A stretch of 64,000 nt of DNA from assembly GCA_947496145.1 (NCBI GenBank), contig CANMBS010000001.1, positions 1 through 64,000 on the forward strand. The letters are read 5' to 3'. Each line of letters starts with the position of its first letter. Within the stretch, counting starts at the first letter, position 1. Under the pieces are notes generated by a model. That model was not told where the DNA came from, made no database searches, and saw only the letters and a program-made list of their open reading frames with translations. A program made the position numbers and the translations under genes. The DNA comes from an uncultured Pseudovibrio sp. (lineage in GTDB: Bacteria > Pseudomonadota > Alphaproteobacteria > Rhizobiales > Stappiaceae). Below are positions 54,136 through 62,962 of the stretch, piece by piece.

Positions 54136-55358
54136 GATTTTACCAAGCTCCATTGTGTGACTGGCATGAGCGGGCGCCAACCAGTAAGCCCCCCAATTGG
54201 ATCTGCTCTGGAAACTGCGATGCGCGTGAGGTCGCCCTCAAACTTCTTCCAGCTTTGTGCGAGCACTTGCTCCCCTTCCAGTGTCACTGCATTGGCGACG
54301 AGCCTTCCCCCAGATGGCAATGCCTGCAAACACTTCTCGATTATACCGTCTGACGTAAGGCCACCTCCAACAAAAATCGCATCTGGTGGTGGCAGATCGT
54401 GAAATACTTCCGGCGCTTTGCCTGAGACGAGTTTCAATTGAGGTGTCCCAAGTGCTGCGGCATTGCCGCCTATGAAAACCTGCCGCTTTTCCAATGGTTC
54501 AATAGCGAAGGCTCTGGTGTTTTTTGCTGCACGGAGCCATTCGATTCCTATGGAGCCGCTGCCTGCACCGATATCCCAAAGAAGCTGACCGGGGATGGGA
54601 GCGAGTTTTGCCAATGTGATGGCACGCACCTCTTGCTTGGTCATTTTGCCATCATGACGAAAAGCGGCATCTGGCAGGCCGGGGCTTCGTGACAATACTG
54701 GCGTGTTGGGAACAGGCTTTACCAGAATCGCAACTGTGTTCAGCTCGGCAGCTTGCTCCGTATAAGCTTCAGCCTCACAGCTTGTGACCTTCTCACGTGG
54801 TCCACCGAGATGTTCCAGAATTGTCAGCGTGCTTGCACCGTATCCTTCATCGGCGAGCAAATCAGCAATTTCAGCCGGGGCCTGTCCGTTGGAAGTAAGG
54901 GCGATGATCTTTGCGCCGGGGTAAAGGAAACCGCGCAGGGTATCCAGAGGACGCCCGTGTAAACTGATGGTTTCAGCAGTCTGTAATGACCAGCCCAGAC
55001 GACTGGCTGCCAACGAGAAAGCTGAGTGATGCGGGATAACTTCAATCTCGGCAGCTCTGAACGTGCGATGCAGTGTGGCACCTATGCCAAACCATTGCGG
55101 ATCACCTGTTGCCAGCACAACGGTACGTTGACCACGGATTGCCGCAAGTTCCTCGGTGCCCTTAGCCAAGGGGGAAGGCCATGCCTTCATCGGACAGGCA
55201 ATATCATGATCTCCGCTTCGCAAAAGTTGCAAGTGGCGTGCTCCGCCGTAGATATGTGCCGCCGACTCCAGCACTGATTTTGCGACTGGTGAGAGACCAT
55301 TCCAACCATCCTCACCGATACCAACAATTGTGAGCCAGGGTTCTGTCTGTTTGCTCAT
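54132..55358 (-). CDS. cobL: precorrin-6Y C5,15-methyltransferase, decarboxylating
   Basis: A 408-residue CbiE-CbiT fusion. The N-terminal CbiE-type methylase has WLTIVGIGEDGWNGLSPVAKSVLESA and TVVLATGDPQWFGIGATL. The C-terminal CbiT-type domain has the Rossmann motif LLWDIGAGSGSIGIEWLRA and DAIFVGGGLTSDGI. It methylates C5 and C15 and decarboxylates the acetate side chain at C12. Overlaps cobH and cobI by four bases each. Confidence 0.94.
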   Translation of the reverse strand: MSKQTEPWLTIVGIGEDGWNGLSPVAKSVLESAAHIYGGARHLQLLRSGDHDIACPMKAWPSPLAKGTEELAAIRGQRTVVLATGDPQWFGIGATLHRTFRAAEIEVIPHHSAFSLAASRLGWSLQTAETISLHGRPLDTLRGFLYPGAKIIALTSNGQAPAEIADLLADEGYGASTLTILEHLGGPREKVTSCEAEAYTEQAAELNTVAILVKPVPNTPVLSRSPGLPDAAFRHDGKMTKQEVRAITLAKLAPIPGQLLWDIGAGSGSIGIEWLRAAKNTRAFAIEPLEKRQVFIGGNAAALGTPQLKLVSGKAPEVFHDLPPPDAIFVGGGLTSDGIIEKCLQALPSGGRLVANAVTLEGEQVLAQSWKKFEGDLTRIAVSRADPIGGLTGWRPLMPVTQWSLVKS

Positions 55359-56041
55359 TTTGCTTTGCCTTGCTCTTTTTCTTCCGGCAGGCCTGCTGCC
55401 ATAGCATTGACGGCAGCGGCGGCGATTGCCGACCCACCGCGTCGGCCTGCCAGTGTGAGGAAAGGCAAGTTCAGGGCGCTTTGCGCCAAAGCTTGCTTGG
55501 ATTCCGCAGCTCCTACAAAGCCAACAGGAAAGCCAAGGATTGCAGCTGGCTTTGGTGCGCCTTTGGTGATCATCTCCAACAGATGGAACAATGCGGTGGG
55601 TGCATTGCCAATTGCCACGACTGCGCCTTCTAATTGAGATTGCCAGAGTTCAACAGCAGCAGCGGATCTGGTGGTGCCCAGCTGCTTTGCCAGTTCAGGC
55701 ACTTGTGGGTCGTTCAATGTACAGACAACCTGATTTTTTGCAGGCAGGTATTTGCGGATGATGCCATGAGCGACCATCTCAACGTCTGTCAGAACCGGCG
55801 CACCTGCGCGGAGAGCCTGACTGGCTTTGGCAGCGACATCAGTTGAGTATGCCAAGTCCTGCGGGATGTCAGTCATTCCGCAGGAGTGGATCAGTCGTAT
55901 GGCGACGGGCTGGAGGCTTGGTGGCAGGCGCTCCAGATCGGCTTCCTCACGCACGATCGAAAAGGACTGGCGGTAAATCTCGGCAGGCTCCCGGATGTAG
56001 TCATAGGGAGCCTGCGCCATGTCATTTATGTTTTGCCCCAT
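55355..56041 (-). CDS. cobH: precorrin-8X methylmutase
   Basis: A 228-residue methylmutase moving the C11 methyl group to C12 to give (hydrogeno)cobyrinate. Diagnostic are YIREPAEIYRQSFSIVREEADL, AIRLIHSCGMTDI with the catalytic histidine, and ILGFPVGFVGAAESKQAL. It starts two bases after the cbiX stop in the corrin operon. Confidence 0.94.
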   Translation of the reverse strand: MGQNINDMAQAPYDYIREPAEIYRQSFSIVREEADLERLPPSLQPVAIRLIHSCGMTDIPQDLAYSTDVAAKASQALRAGAPVLTDVEMVAHGIIRKYLPAKNQVVCTLNDPQVPELAKQLGTTRSAAAVELWQSQLEGAVVAIGNAPTALFHLLEMITKGAPKPAAILGFPVGFVGAAESKQALAQSALNLPFLTLAGRRGGSAIAAAAVNAMAAGLPEEKEQGKAK

Positions 56042-56043
56042 AC

Positions 56044-57153
56044 TCAGGCATTATCCTTGAGCATGGATTTTGGCCCCAGCGGATGATCCGCATGAGGATA
56101 GGGATGATGGTGATGATCATGTCCGTGGTCATCGTCATGATGGTGGTGATGATGACCATGGCTATGCCCATGACTGTGGTCATGTGAGTGATCATGAGAA
56201 TGCGCACCTTTGCTATCGCACTCTCCCGTACAGGTCACGTCACAGAGTTTGCATTCTGCCTCATCACCCAAACCTTCTACATGGTGGTGATGGCTCTCCT
56301 GCGGGAGGCCAATTTCAGCCTCAAACCCAAGAACTTGCTCTCTGTATTTACAGAGCTGGCAGTTCATGTTGTTGGCACCTTCCAGAATCTCACTCACGCG
56401 CTCCTGCATGGTATCCATGACCTTTGGATGGTCATTCAGATAGCCAGCTTTGATGAACTCAATATCAGGATGGCGAGCTGCAACTTCATCAGTGAAGTTG
56501 TAGATTCGCTGCACCAGAACACCTGTGAACAGGAAATACGGGAACACAACAATACGCTTGTAGCCAAGCTTTACAGCATGTTCCAAACCCGGTTCAACCA
56601 GTGGGAAGGTAACCCCGGAATAGCAGGTTTCTGCCCAACCAAAGCCGAAGCCCTCCCAGAGCATACGGGTGATTTTGGCGACGTTGGAGTTTGCGTCCGG
56701 GTCTGACGCACCGCGCCCGACGACCATCAGCAGGGTTTCTTCTGGTTTAACATCACCACCAGTGGCAGCATCAATTGCATCTTGAATACGTGCACCTGCA
56801 GCCTGCACCATGCGGGTATCAACGGCCAGCTCGCGGCCATACTCGATGGAGACTTCCGGGTGTTTGGCCTGATAGGTGTTGAGCACAGAGGGAATGTCGT
56901 TCTTTGCGTGCCCAGCCGCGAACAACATGCCCGGCACTGCAAGGATGCGTGTACAGCCCTGCTCGCGCAGGTTATCCAGTCCAGCGTGAATAACCGGGTT
57001 CGCGAACTCAAGATAGCCATAGTCCACCGGGAGTTGAGGAAATCGTTTGCGGAGACCTTCTGCAAGACGAGCGAATTCGGCGACTGCACCTTTGTTTCGG
57101 CTGCCATGACCACAAATCATAACGCCGAGTTTTTCTTTTGTGTTATTTGTCAT
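56044..57153 (-). CDS. cbiX: sirohydrochlorin cobaltochelatase with His-rich tail
   Basis: A 369-residue long-form CbiX. Two chelatase halves are visible: GVMICGHGSRNKGAVAEF with AVPGMLFAAGHAKNDIPSVL, and MVVGRGASDPDANSNVAK with VFPYFLFTGVLVQRI. A cysteine-bearing segment MNCQLCKYR (possible Fe-S ligands) follows, then a second cysteine group ECKLCDVTCTGEC. The extreme tail of alternating His and Asp (about residues 320-355) probably stores or delivers cobalt. It inserts cobalt into sirohydrochlorin, the first committed step of the cobalt-early pathway. Its start overlaps the stop of the DUF6732 gene. Confidence 0.94.
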   Translation of the reverse strand: MTNNTKEKLGVMICGHGSRNKGAVAEFARLAEGLRKRFPQLPVDYGYLEFANPVIHAGLDNLREQGCTRILAVPGMLFAAGHAKNDIPSVLNTYQAKHPEVSIEYGRELAVDTRMVQAAGARIQDAIDAATGGDVKPEETLLMVVGRGASDPDANSNVAKITRMLWEGFGFGWAETCYSGVTFPLVEPGLEHAVKLGYKRIVVFPYFLFTGVLVQRIYNFTDEVAARHPDIEFIKAGYLNDHPKVMDTMQERVSEILEGANNMNCQLCKYREQVLGFEAEIGLPQESHHHHVEGLGDEAECKLCDVTCTGECDSKGAHSHDHSHDHSHGHSHGHHHHHHDDDHGHDHHHHPYPHADHPLGPKSMLKDNA

Positions 57154-57413
57154 CAGGTTGGCTCTGCTTCTGCACCTTCCGGGGAAACGGCGGTATCACT
57201 CTCAGCTTCGGCAGAAGTTTCTTCGCCTGTTTGAGAGCGTTTCTTTGCCTTAGCCGCCACCACGGCAACAAGTGCTGCACCAGCAAGCGCGGCTACACCA
57301 ATCCAATGGCTATGACCTGCAAGTTCGCCCAGATGCCCACCGTGGGCTAGGGCAGAAGAAGAGGAAAAGCCAACGGCTCCGGCGAGGAGCGCGGCTTTTA
57401 ATAAATAAGACAT
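57153..57413 (-). CDS. small exported DUF6732-like protein, first gene of the corrin operon
   Basis: An 86-residue protein with a signal peptide (MSYLLKAALLAGAVGFSSSSALA), a short histidine-rich mature start HGGHLGELAGHSHW, one membrane helix (IGVAALAGAALVAVVAA) and an acidic C-terminal tail. I recall similar small proteins (DUF6732) beside cbiX in related genomes. The histidines suggest a metal-binding role, perhaps periplasmic cobalt capture. It overlaps cbiX by one base. Confidence 0.8.
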   Translation of the reverse strand: MSYLLKAALLAGAVGFSSSSALAHGGHLGELAGHSHWIGVAALAGAALVAVVAAKAKKRSQTGEETSAEAESDTAVSPEGAEAEPT

Positions 57414-57847
57414 GTTCTATCTCCAACATGCAACGATGCCTTCCACGGCCACAGGCAATGGGGGTTCTCGCTGTCATTTGAGGAGACGTCGCAAAGACAA
57501 TAGATGGACCGACGAAATAGAAAATCAGCCGCGCACTTAATGCCCGCAGCTTCACGCATTACTTCGTCAGACAGCTTCGAATCTGGTCCCCGATGTGGGT
57601 CGACCGCCCCCGAAATCCATTTCAGTCCGTCACGGGACGCCGTCCATAGTTTTACGCTGAGCACGCTAGTTGGCCTGCTTTACAATAGCAACATGATAAT
57701 TTGAGAAAATAGTCGAAGCGCTATAGTTTTCTTAGGTGCATAAACAGTAGGTATTTGATCAAGGTGTTTGACTTCTCGCGCAACTGGCAGTGCTATGGGA
57801 GGTAAGCTCCAAGCTTGTCTACGGGGAGCTTTTGGGGAGAATGCGTT
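57414..57847. other. long leader region of the corrin operon
   Basis: About 430 bases between the divergent corrin operon and the gcvR-like gene. An 88-codon frame on the minus strand (57664-57398) overlaps the DUF6732 start by 16 bases, with composition that is not clearly coding. GC-rich inverted repeats exist, for example TGCCT/AGGCA around 57436-57456. I searched by eye for the cobalamin-riboswitch core and B12 box on the minus strand and did not find a convincing one. Its function is unresolved. Confidence 0.4.
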
Positions 57848-58381
57848 ATGAAGAAAGAGCTTGTCCTTACCGTTGTTGCGGCTGACCGTCCGGGGCTGGT
57901 GGGTGATGTCTCCAAAGTGGTGGCAGACCACAAGGCTAACTGGATTGACAGCTCCCTCTCACGACTGGGAGGACAGTTTGCAGGGATCGTACACATTCAT
58001 GTGGAAGACACCCGAGCGGCTGAGCTTACAGCAGCATTGCGCGCGCTTAATTCTCTCGGCCTCACAGTTGGCATTCATGAGCTTAACACTGGCGAGGCTC
58101 CGGAAGGTTCACCGGCCTGTCTGCATATTCTGGGGCAGGACCAGCCAGGTATGATTGCCCGCGTCTCCAATGTGCTTGCCGATCTTACAGTGAGCATCGA
58201 GAGTCTGGACTCCTGTGTTGAACCGGGATCAATGAGTGGTGATCTTATGTTCAAAGCCGATGCGCATGTTGTCATCCCTCCGCATCTTTCTCCTGCGGAA
58301 GTCTCTGAAGCATTGGAAGAAATTGCTGCGGACCTGATGATCGACGTTGATCTCAAAGAGACCGTTGCGGAAGAGAACTGA
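57848..58381 (+). CDS. double-ACT-domain protein, GcvR-like
   Basis: A 177-residue cytosolic protein with two ACT domains: LVLTVVAADRPGLVGDVSKVVADHKANWIDSSL (in part) at the N-terminus and CLHILGQDQPGMIARVSNVLADLTVSIESLDS in the second half. This is the layout of GcvR, a regulator of the glycine cleavage genes in enterobacteria; a different amino-acid-responsive role is possible in alphaproteobacteria. GGGGAG eight bases before the ATG at 57848 fixes the start. Confidence 0.85.
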   Translation: MKKELVLTVVAADRPGLVGDVSKVVADHKANWIDSSLSRLGGQFAGIVHIHVEDTRAAELTAALRALNSLGLTVGIHELNTGEAPEGSPACLHILGQDQPGMIARVSNVLADLTVSIESLDSCVEPGSMSGDLMFKADAHVVIPPHLSPAEVSEALEEIAADLMIDVDLKETVAEEN

Positions 58382-58500
58382 TCTCTTTCTCGCATCACTC
58401 TGTTCTCAGATCCCTCCCGAAGCATTACGTAATTCCACTCGCAAGACAGGTGGAATTGCGGTAAAAATGGCTGTTTAGTTCACCTTTCGGGGAAGATTTG

Positions 58501-59853
58501 ATGCAGGAAACGGCTCGCAGGATTACGGCCCTTCGCGGTCATGTGTTTCAGTTCAGGGGCGATCCGTTTTGTGATGACCCTGCACGTATGTTAACGGACT
58601 GGCCTGATGGCCTCATTATCTGCGAAAATGGGATTATCACAGAAATTGGGCAAGCCACGGCCCTCTTAAAATCCTTGCCGGATGATGCTGTCGTATTTGA
58701 CCATAGCGGCAAGTTCATTCTGCCCGGCTTTGTGGACTGCCATGCGCATTACCCGCAGACCGAAGTGATTGCGTCCTACGGTGCACAGCTGATTGAATGG
58801 CTAAATAAGTACACGTTCCCGGCTGAGGCCAAGTTTTGCGATCCGGATTATGCGCGACATGCTGCTGATGTGTATTTGCAGCAGAACTTTGCCAATGGCA
58901 TTACCAGCGCCTCTGTATACTGCACCATTCATCCAGAATCCGTAGATGCCATCTTTGAGCAAGCATCACGGTACAATATGCGGATTGCTGCCGGTAAAGT
59001 GATGATGGATCGTAATGCGCCAGATAACCTGCGCGATACAGCGAAAACCGGGTACGATCAATCCAAGGCACTGCTTGAAAAATGGCATGGTCAGGGCCGG
59101 ACCACCTACTCCATCACCCCGCGCTTTGCACCGACTTCAACGCCAGAACAGCTGGAAGCAACGGGCGCACTGTGGAAAGAGCACCCTGAGGTACTGCTGC
59201 AAACCCATACCTCTGAGAACCGGCAGGAGCTGGAATGGGTTGGTGATCTGTTTCCAGAACACCCAGACTACGTGGGCGTTTATGAACACTTTGGTCTGCT
59301 CGGAAAGGGCTGTGTACTGGGGCATGGTATCTATCTGAATGACCGGGAAAAAGCCTTGCTGCATGAAACGGGTACGTCCGTTGCACATTGCCCGACATCA
59401 AACACCTTCATCGGGTCAGGACTGTTTGATGTGCGTGGCGCGCATTTTTCTCATCAACCGTTCCGCGTCGGGCTGGCGACAGATGTGGGAGGAGGTTCCA
59501 GCTTTTCTATGCTGACCACAATGCGCACGGCCTATGAGATTGCACAGTTGCAAGGCTATTCCCTGCATCCGGTGCAGGCCTATTATCTGGCAACTGTCGG
59601 GTCTGCCAAAACGCTTTATCAGGAGGACCGTATTGGTAACATCAAGGTTGGGATGGAAGCTGACTTTGCGGTGATTGATCCGCTTTCTACCGGGCTCATC
59701 CGGCATCGCATGGCTTACACCACGGGTGTGATTGAGCAGTTGTTTGTTCAAATGATCCTTGGCGATGACCGGGCTATTGCTGCCACTTATGTGGATGGTG
59801 AGCAGGTGTATTTGCAGAGCGGGACCCGTACCGCGCTTGAGTTTACCTCTTAA
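58501..59853 (+). CDS. guaD: guanine deaminase
   Basis: A 450-residue amidohydrolase converting guanine to xanthine. The zinc-site motif PGFVDCHAHYPQ (PGFVDxHxHYPQ is diagnostic of GuaD), LLQTHTSENRQE, GCVLGHGIYL and LATDVGGGSSFS are all present. The N-terminal RGHVFQFRGDPF also matches the family. The start at 58501 is an ATG following GGGGAAG. An inverted repeat AATTCCAC/GTGGAATT lies upstream at 58431-58457. Convergent with ggt across the repeat copy at 59867. Confidence 0.94.
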   Translation: MQETARRITALRGHVFQFRGDPFCDDPARMLTDWPDGLIICENGIITEIGQATALLKSLPDDAVVFDHSGKFILPGFVDCHAHYPQTEVIASYGAQLIEWLNKYTFPAEAKFCDPDYARHAADVYLQQNFANGITSASVYCTIHPESVDAIFEQASRYNMRIAAGKVMMDRNAPDNLRDTAKTGYDQSKALLEKWHGQGRTTYSITPRFAPTSTPEQLEATGALWKEHPEVLLQTHTSENRQELEWVGDLFPEHPDYVGVYEHFGLLGKGCVLGHGIYLNDREKALLHETGTSVAHCPTSNTFIGSGLFDVRGAHFSHQPFRVGLATDVGGGSSFSMLTTMRTAYEIAQLQGYSLHPVQAYYLATVGSAKTLYQEDRIGNIKVGMEADFAVIDPLSTGLIRHRMAYTTGVIEQLFVQMILGDDRAIAATYVDGEQVYLQSGTRTALEFTS

Positions 59854-59866
59854 GAAAGACAGAGGC

Positions 59867-59966
59867 TAAAGCAGTTCGCGTTTAAATTTAAACGCGAACT
59901 GCTTTAGCTTTTGCTTTGCGTATCTTTATCTGAAAACCGGTGCCCACTTTTCAGAGATACGCTTTA
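59867..59966. repeat. dispersed intergenic two-hairpin repeat, copy 3, with a perfect 42-base palindrome
   Basis: Third copy of the element. Its first half (59866-59907) is a perfect palindrome: CTAAAGCAGTTCGCGTTTAAA followed by its exact reverse complement. The second half carries GCGTATCT ... GAAAACCGGTGCCCACTTTT ... AGATACGC. It lies between the convergent guaD and ggt genes and can serve as a bidirectional terminator. Confidence 0.9.
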
Positions 59967-59992
59967 ACAGCCTCCGCCTCTGTTTTCATTTC

Positions 59993-61741
59993 CTACTCGC
60001 CCACTGCAAGACCTTCGCGACGCGGGTCCGCGCCACCTTGCAGACCATCATCCGCGATGACAATGCCGTGCAAGCCAGAGGTGAGCGCCCTCGTATTGGT
60101 TTTGTACCCCATAGCCTCAAGAGCTGGTTGCAGCTTCTCAGCGGCGGTGCCTTCTTCCAGATCATAGGTACCGAAACGGTTGATCAGGTGGGGCATTGAG
60201 ACTGCTTCCTGAATGTTCATGCCCCAGTCCAGATTGGCGATCAAAGCCGTTGCGACATACCCAATAATGCGACTGCCTCCCGGAGAGCCGATCACCACAA
60301 CTGGCTTATTATCCTTCTTGACGATTGTTGGTGACATGGACGAGCGTGGTCGTTTCCCCGGCTCTACACGGTTGGCGATGGGTACGCCATCACGATGCGT
60401 GCGGAAGGAGAAGTCGGTCAACTCGTTGTTGAGCAGGAAGCCATTGGTCATCAAACGTGAGCCAAAGCCACTCTCAATGGTGGTGGTCATAGACACGATG
60501 TTGCCGTTTGCATCCACGATTGAAAAATGACTGGTGGATGGCAGCTCAATGCTTTCATCATCGGCCAGCAACATGGCATGTTCCCATGTGGGATTGCCCG
60601 GCACAACCTTGTCTTTGGGCAAAGCTTTGTCGCCACTCAAGAGCTTACCGCGTTCTTTAAGGTACGCTGGATCGATAAGACCACGGGTTGGCATAGGCAC
60701 GTAGTCGCTGTCTGCCATATAGCGCCCACGATCAGCAAATGCGAGGCGAGAGGCATCGCCAATCAGACGCCATGCATTCGGATCACCAGCATTCATAGAT
60801 GGCAGATCGTAGTCATTCAGCTGACCGAGAATCTGACCAACAGTGAGCGCACCAGACGATGGTGGTCCCATACCGCAAACCTCATAGGAACGGTATTCGG
60901 CACACACGACAGGGCGCTCTTTAATCTTGTAGTTGGCAAGGTCTGCCAGCTCAAGCTTACCCGGGTTGCCTTCTGCGTTTTGAACTGTCTTGACGATTGC
61001 TTTCGCGATATCGCCTTTATAGAACGCATCAGCTCCTTTTTCTGAAATAGCCTTGAGTGTCGCAGCATACTCTGGATTTTTCAGGAGGTGCCCAACAGGC
61101 AGAGATTTGCCATCAGGAAAAAAGTAGTTTCTGGTGGTCTCAAATCTGGAAAGCCGCTTTTGATCTCCGTTGACCACCTTAGCCAGACGTGGTGAGACTT
61201 CGAAACCATCTGTGGCCAGTTTAATTGCCGGGGCGACAAGATCGGCCCAGGGCATTGAACCAAGTTTGGCGTGGGTTTCATAAAGAAGCTTCACCGTGCC
61301 GGGAGTACCAACAGAACGTCCGCCAACCACAGCATCAAAGAACTTGAGAGGCTCACCATCTTCGTTCTGGAAGAGTTCAGGAGTAGCGGAAGCCGGAGCG
61401 GTTTCGCGACCATCAAACGTGGTCATCCGGCCTGTTTGGGCATCATAATAAACAAGGAAAGCCCCGCCGCCGATGCCGGAGGATTGTGGCTCAACCAACC
61501 CAAGAACCAGCTGAACAGCAACCATAGCGTCAATGGCATTTCCACCCGCTTTAATAACATCAAAGCCCGCTTCAGAAGCGTGGGGGTTTGCGGCAACCAC
61601 CATGAATTTTTCGGTAGTCACCATTTTCTTATCAGAGTTGCCGCTTGCCATCTCCGGGGCGACGCTATCGGCAACATCCTGCGCCTGAGCAGGCAAAGCT
61701 AATCCCGCTGCCAGAACGGCAGAGATCCAAAGTCTTTTCAT
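59993..61741 (-). CDS. ggt: gamma-glutamyltransferase
   Basis: A 582-residue periplasmic Ntn-hydrolase that cleaves the gamma-glutamyl bond of glutathione. Signal peptide MKRLWISAVLAAGLALPAQA; large-subunit signatures ANPHASEAGFDVIKAGGNAIDAMVAVQLVLGLVEPQSSGIGGGAFLVYY (in part) and FDGRETAP; self-processing site LPSTSHFSIVD, where the Thr or Ser at TSHF begins the small subunit; GNIVSMTTTIESGFGSRL after it; and IGSPGGSRII. The length matches the proenzyme. The racemase-family gene lies 35 bases upstream on the same strand. Confidence 0.95.
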   Translation of the reverse strand: MKRLWISAVLAAGLALPAQAQDVADSVAPEMASGNSDKKMVTTEKFMVVAANPHASEAGFDVIKAGGNAIDAMVAVQLVLGLVEPQSSGIGGGAFLVYYDAQTGRMTTFDGRETAPASATPELFQNEDGEPLKFFDAVVGGRSVGTPGTVKLLYETHAKLGSMPWADLVAPAIKLATDGFEVSPRLAKVVNGDQKRLSRFETTRNYFFPDGKSLPVGHLLKNPEYAATLKAISEKGADAFYKGDIAKAIVKTVQNAEGNPGKLELADLANYKIKERPVVCAEYRSYEVCGMGPPSSGALTVGQILGQLNDYDLPSMNAGDPNAWRLIGDASRLAFADRGRYMADSDYVPMPTRGLIDPAYLKERGKLLSGDKALPKDKVVPGNPTWEHAMLLADDESIELPSTSHFSIVDANGNIVSMTTTIESGFGSRLMTNGFLLNNELTDFSFRTHRDGVPIANRVEPGKRPRSSMSPTIVKKDNKPVVVIGSPGGSRIIGYVATALIANLDWGMNIQEAVSMPHLINRFGTYDLEEGTAAEKLQPALEAMGYKTNTRALTSGLHGIVIADDGLQGGADPRREGLAVGE

Positions 61742-61776
61742 GAGTTCCCCTCCTGAAGCGGGGACAGCCCCGCTGC

Positions 61777-62496
61777 TTAGATTAATTCTTCAAATTCACT
61801 TTCTCTTTTCAATGCAAAGTCTAAAATTCCACGCACGTGTTCTTCTGTGCTATCGATAACAGGGACCGAGATATCCTTCTGTCCCACCAAGTTTCCAAGT
61901 TCAGAGCAGGCCAGAATTACGCCATCAGCGCCCTGATCCTGTGCTTTTCTGACAATTTGCAAAAGCGTGCGGCGCGATTCCTCATTCACCTGACCTCTGC
62001 ACAGCTCATGATAAACAATATCATGAACAACGGCTTGCCCCCCTTTGTCGGGCAGGATCATCGTTGTCCCATGAATTTGCTGCAATCGCTTTTCATAGAA
62101 ACCCTGCTCGATAATAGAGCGCGTTGCAAGCAAAAGTGGTTTTTTGCAGTTGGCCTTTTGAATGGCACTTGCCGTTGCCTCGGCAATATGCATGACCGGG
62201 ATCCCTAAGCCCTGCTGAAGATGAGTTGCAGCCACATGCATGGTGTTTGAGCAAATCACAATGCATTCTGCTCCGGCAGCTTGCAGCTTAAGCGCTGGCT
62301 GCATGAGCAAATTGCAAGCCTCATCCCATTCACGTTGAGCAGCAAGCAGCTCTATCCTGGAAAAATCGAAGGACCACAGCACAAGCTCAGCGGAGTGGTG
62401 TCCGCCAAGCCGTATGCGTGTTTGCTGATTGATCAACCGATAGTACGTAGCAGTACTTTCCCAGCTCATTCCTCCTAACAAGCCAATGATTTTCAT
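61777..62496 (-). CDS. aspartate/glutamate racemase family protein
   Basis: A 239-residue protein of the Asp/Glu/hydantoin racemase superfamily. IIGLLGGMSWESTATYYRLIN is diagnostic. The two catalytic cysteines are in IVICSNTMH and VILACSELG. The second motif is CSE where CTE is usual, as in YgeA-like broad-specificity racemases. It likely interconverts D- and L- amino acids. It may be co-transcribed with ggt (35 bases), hinting at use of released glutamate or D-amino acids. Confidence 0.9.
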   Translation of the reverse strand: MKIIGLLGGMSWESTATYYRLINQQTRIRLGGHHSAELVLWSFDFSRIELLAAQREWDEACNLLMQPALKLQAAGAECIVICSNTMHVAATHLQQGLGIPVMHIAEATASAIQKANCKKPLLLATRSIIEQGFYEKRLQQIHGTTMILPDKGGQAVVHDIVYHELCRGQVNEESRRTLLQIVRKAQDQGADGVILACSELGNLVGQKDISVPVIDSTEEHVRGILDFALKRESEFEELI

Positions 62497-62595
62497 AGAT
62501 TCCTCGACACGGATACTCGTCGTTGAAACTATGTTTGCAAATCAGACAAGCTTAGAGAAGTTTGTTTTTTGTGCAATTGAGCCGGGGTCCACTGA

Positions 62596-62934
62596 TTAGG
62601 GTACTCTGCAGGTGATATCCTCACCGTCTTTGGCTTCGCAACAAGCCCAGTCGGTATAGTCATCGATGCATGCTTCGCCACCTATTGATCGACGGTTGCA
62701 AAGCTTGTTCGTTTCAAAAGTGTACCGGTCATCAGCATCAATGTCAGTAAACCGATGAATCGGTCCGTTGGGCGCTTCCGGGCCGATAGTGACCTGAACC
62801 TCGCAAAGCGCCGTATCCGTAGTATCCAGTGTAATGGAGGTTGCATTCGCCTTTTGCCCTAAGGCTAAAACGAGGAAAAGAGCCAAAAACACCGAGAGGC
62901 CAGACCAAAAGGCTGGTTTGAAACAAAAAGCCAT
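62596..62934 (-). CDS. small exported cysteine-rich protein, unknown function
   Basis: A 112-residue protein with a signal peptide (about 1-31, FWSGLSVFLALFLVLALGQKANA) and a mature part with six cysteines (ALCEVQV, KLCNRR, GEACIDDY, WACCEAKD, ITCRVP). Probably disulfide-bonded in the periplasm. I recognise no family. The ATG at 62934 has AAGGTG upstream; a GTG at 62943 would add three residues. An 11-base inverted repeat lies at 62963-62991, just upstream. Confidence 0.7.
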   Translation of the reverse strand: MAFCFKPAFWSGLSVFLALFLVLALGQKANATSITLDTTDTALCEVQVTIGPEAPNGPIHRFTDIDADDRYTFETNKLCNRRSIGGEACIDDYTDWACCEAKDGEDITCRVP

Positions 62935-62962
62935 TCTCTTCACCTTTAGTAATATTTCATTA

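Noticed and set aside
56094-56220. Low-complexity tract of CATG/GTC-like repeats resembling a tandem repeat or CRISPR
   Set aside because: It is the codon pattern of the His/Asp-rich tail of CbiX, with no regular repeat-spacer structure.
57421-57500. Possible cobalamin riboswitch
   Set aside because: A GAGGAGAC string resembling a B12 box is on the plus strand, opposite to the corrin operon, and the conserved core is not visible. A covariance search is needed.
57398-57664. 88-codon minus-strand ORF overlapping the DUF6732 start
   Set aside because: No ribosome site or family match seen; it may be leader RNA. Kept only as part of the unresolved leader finding.
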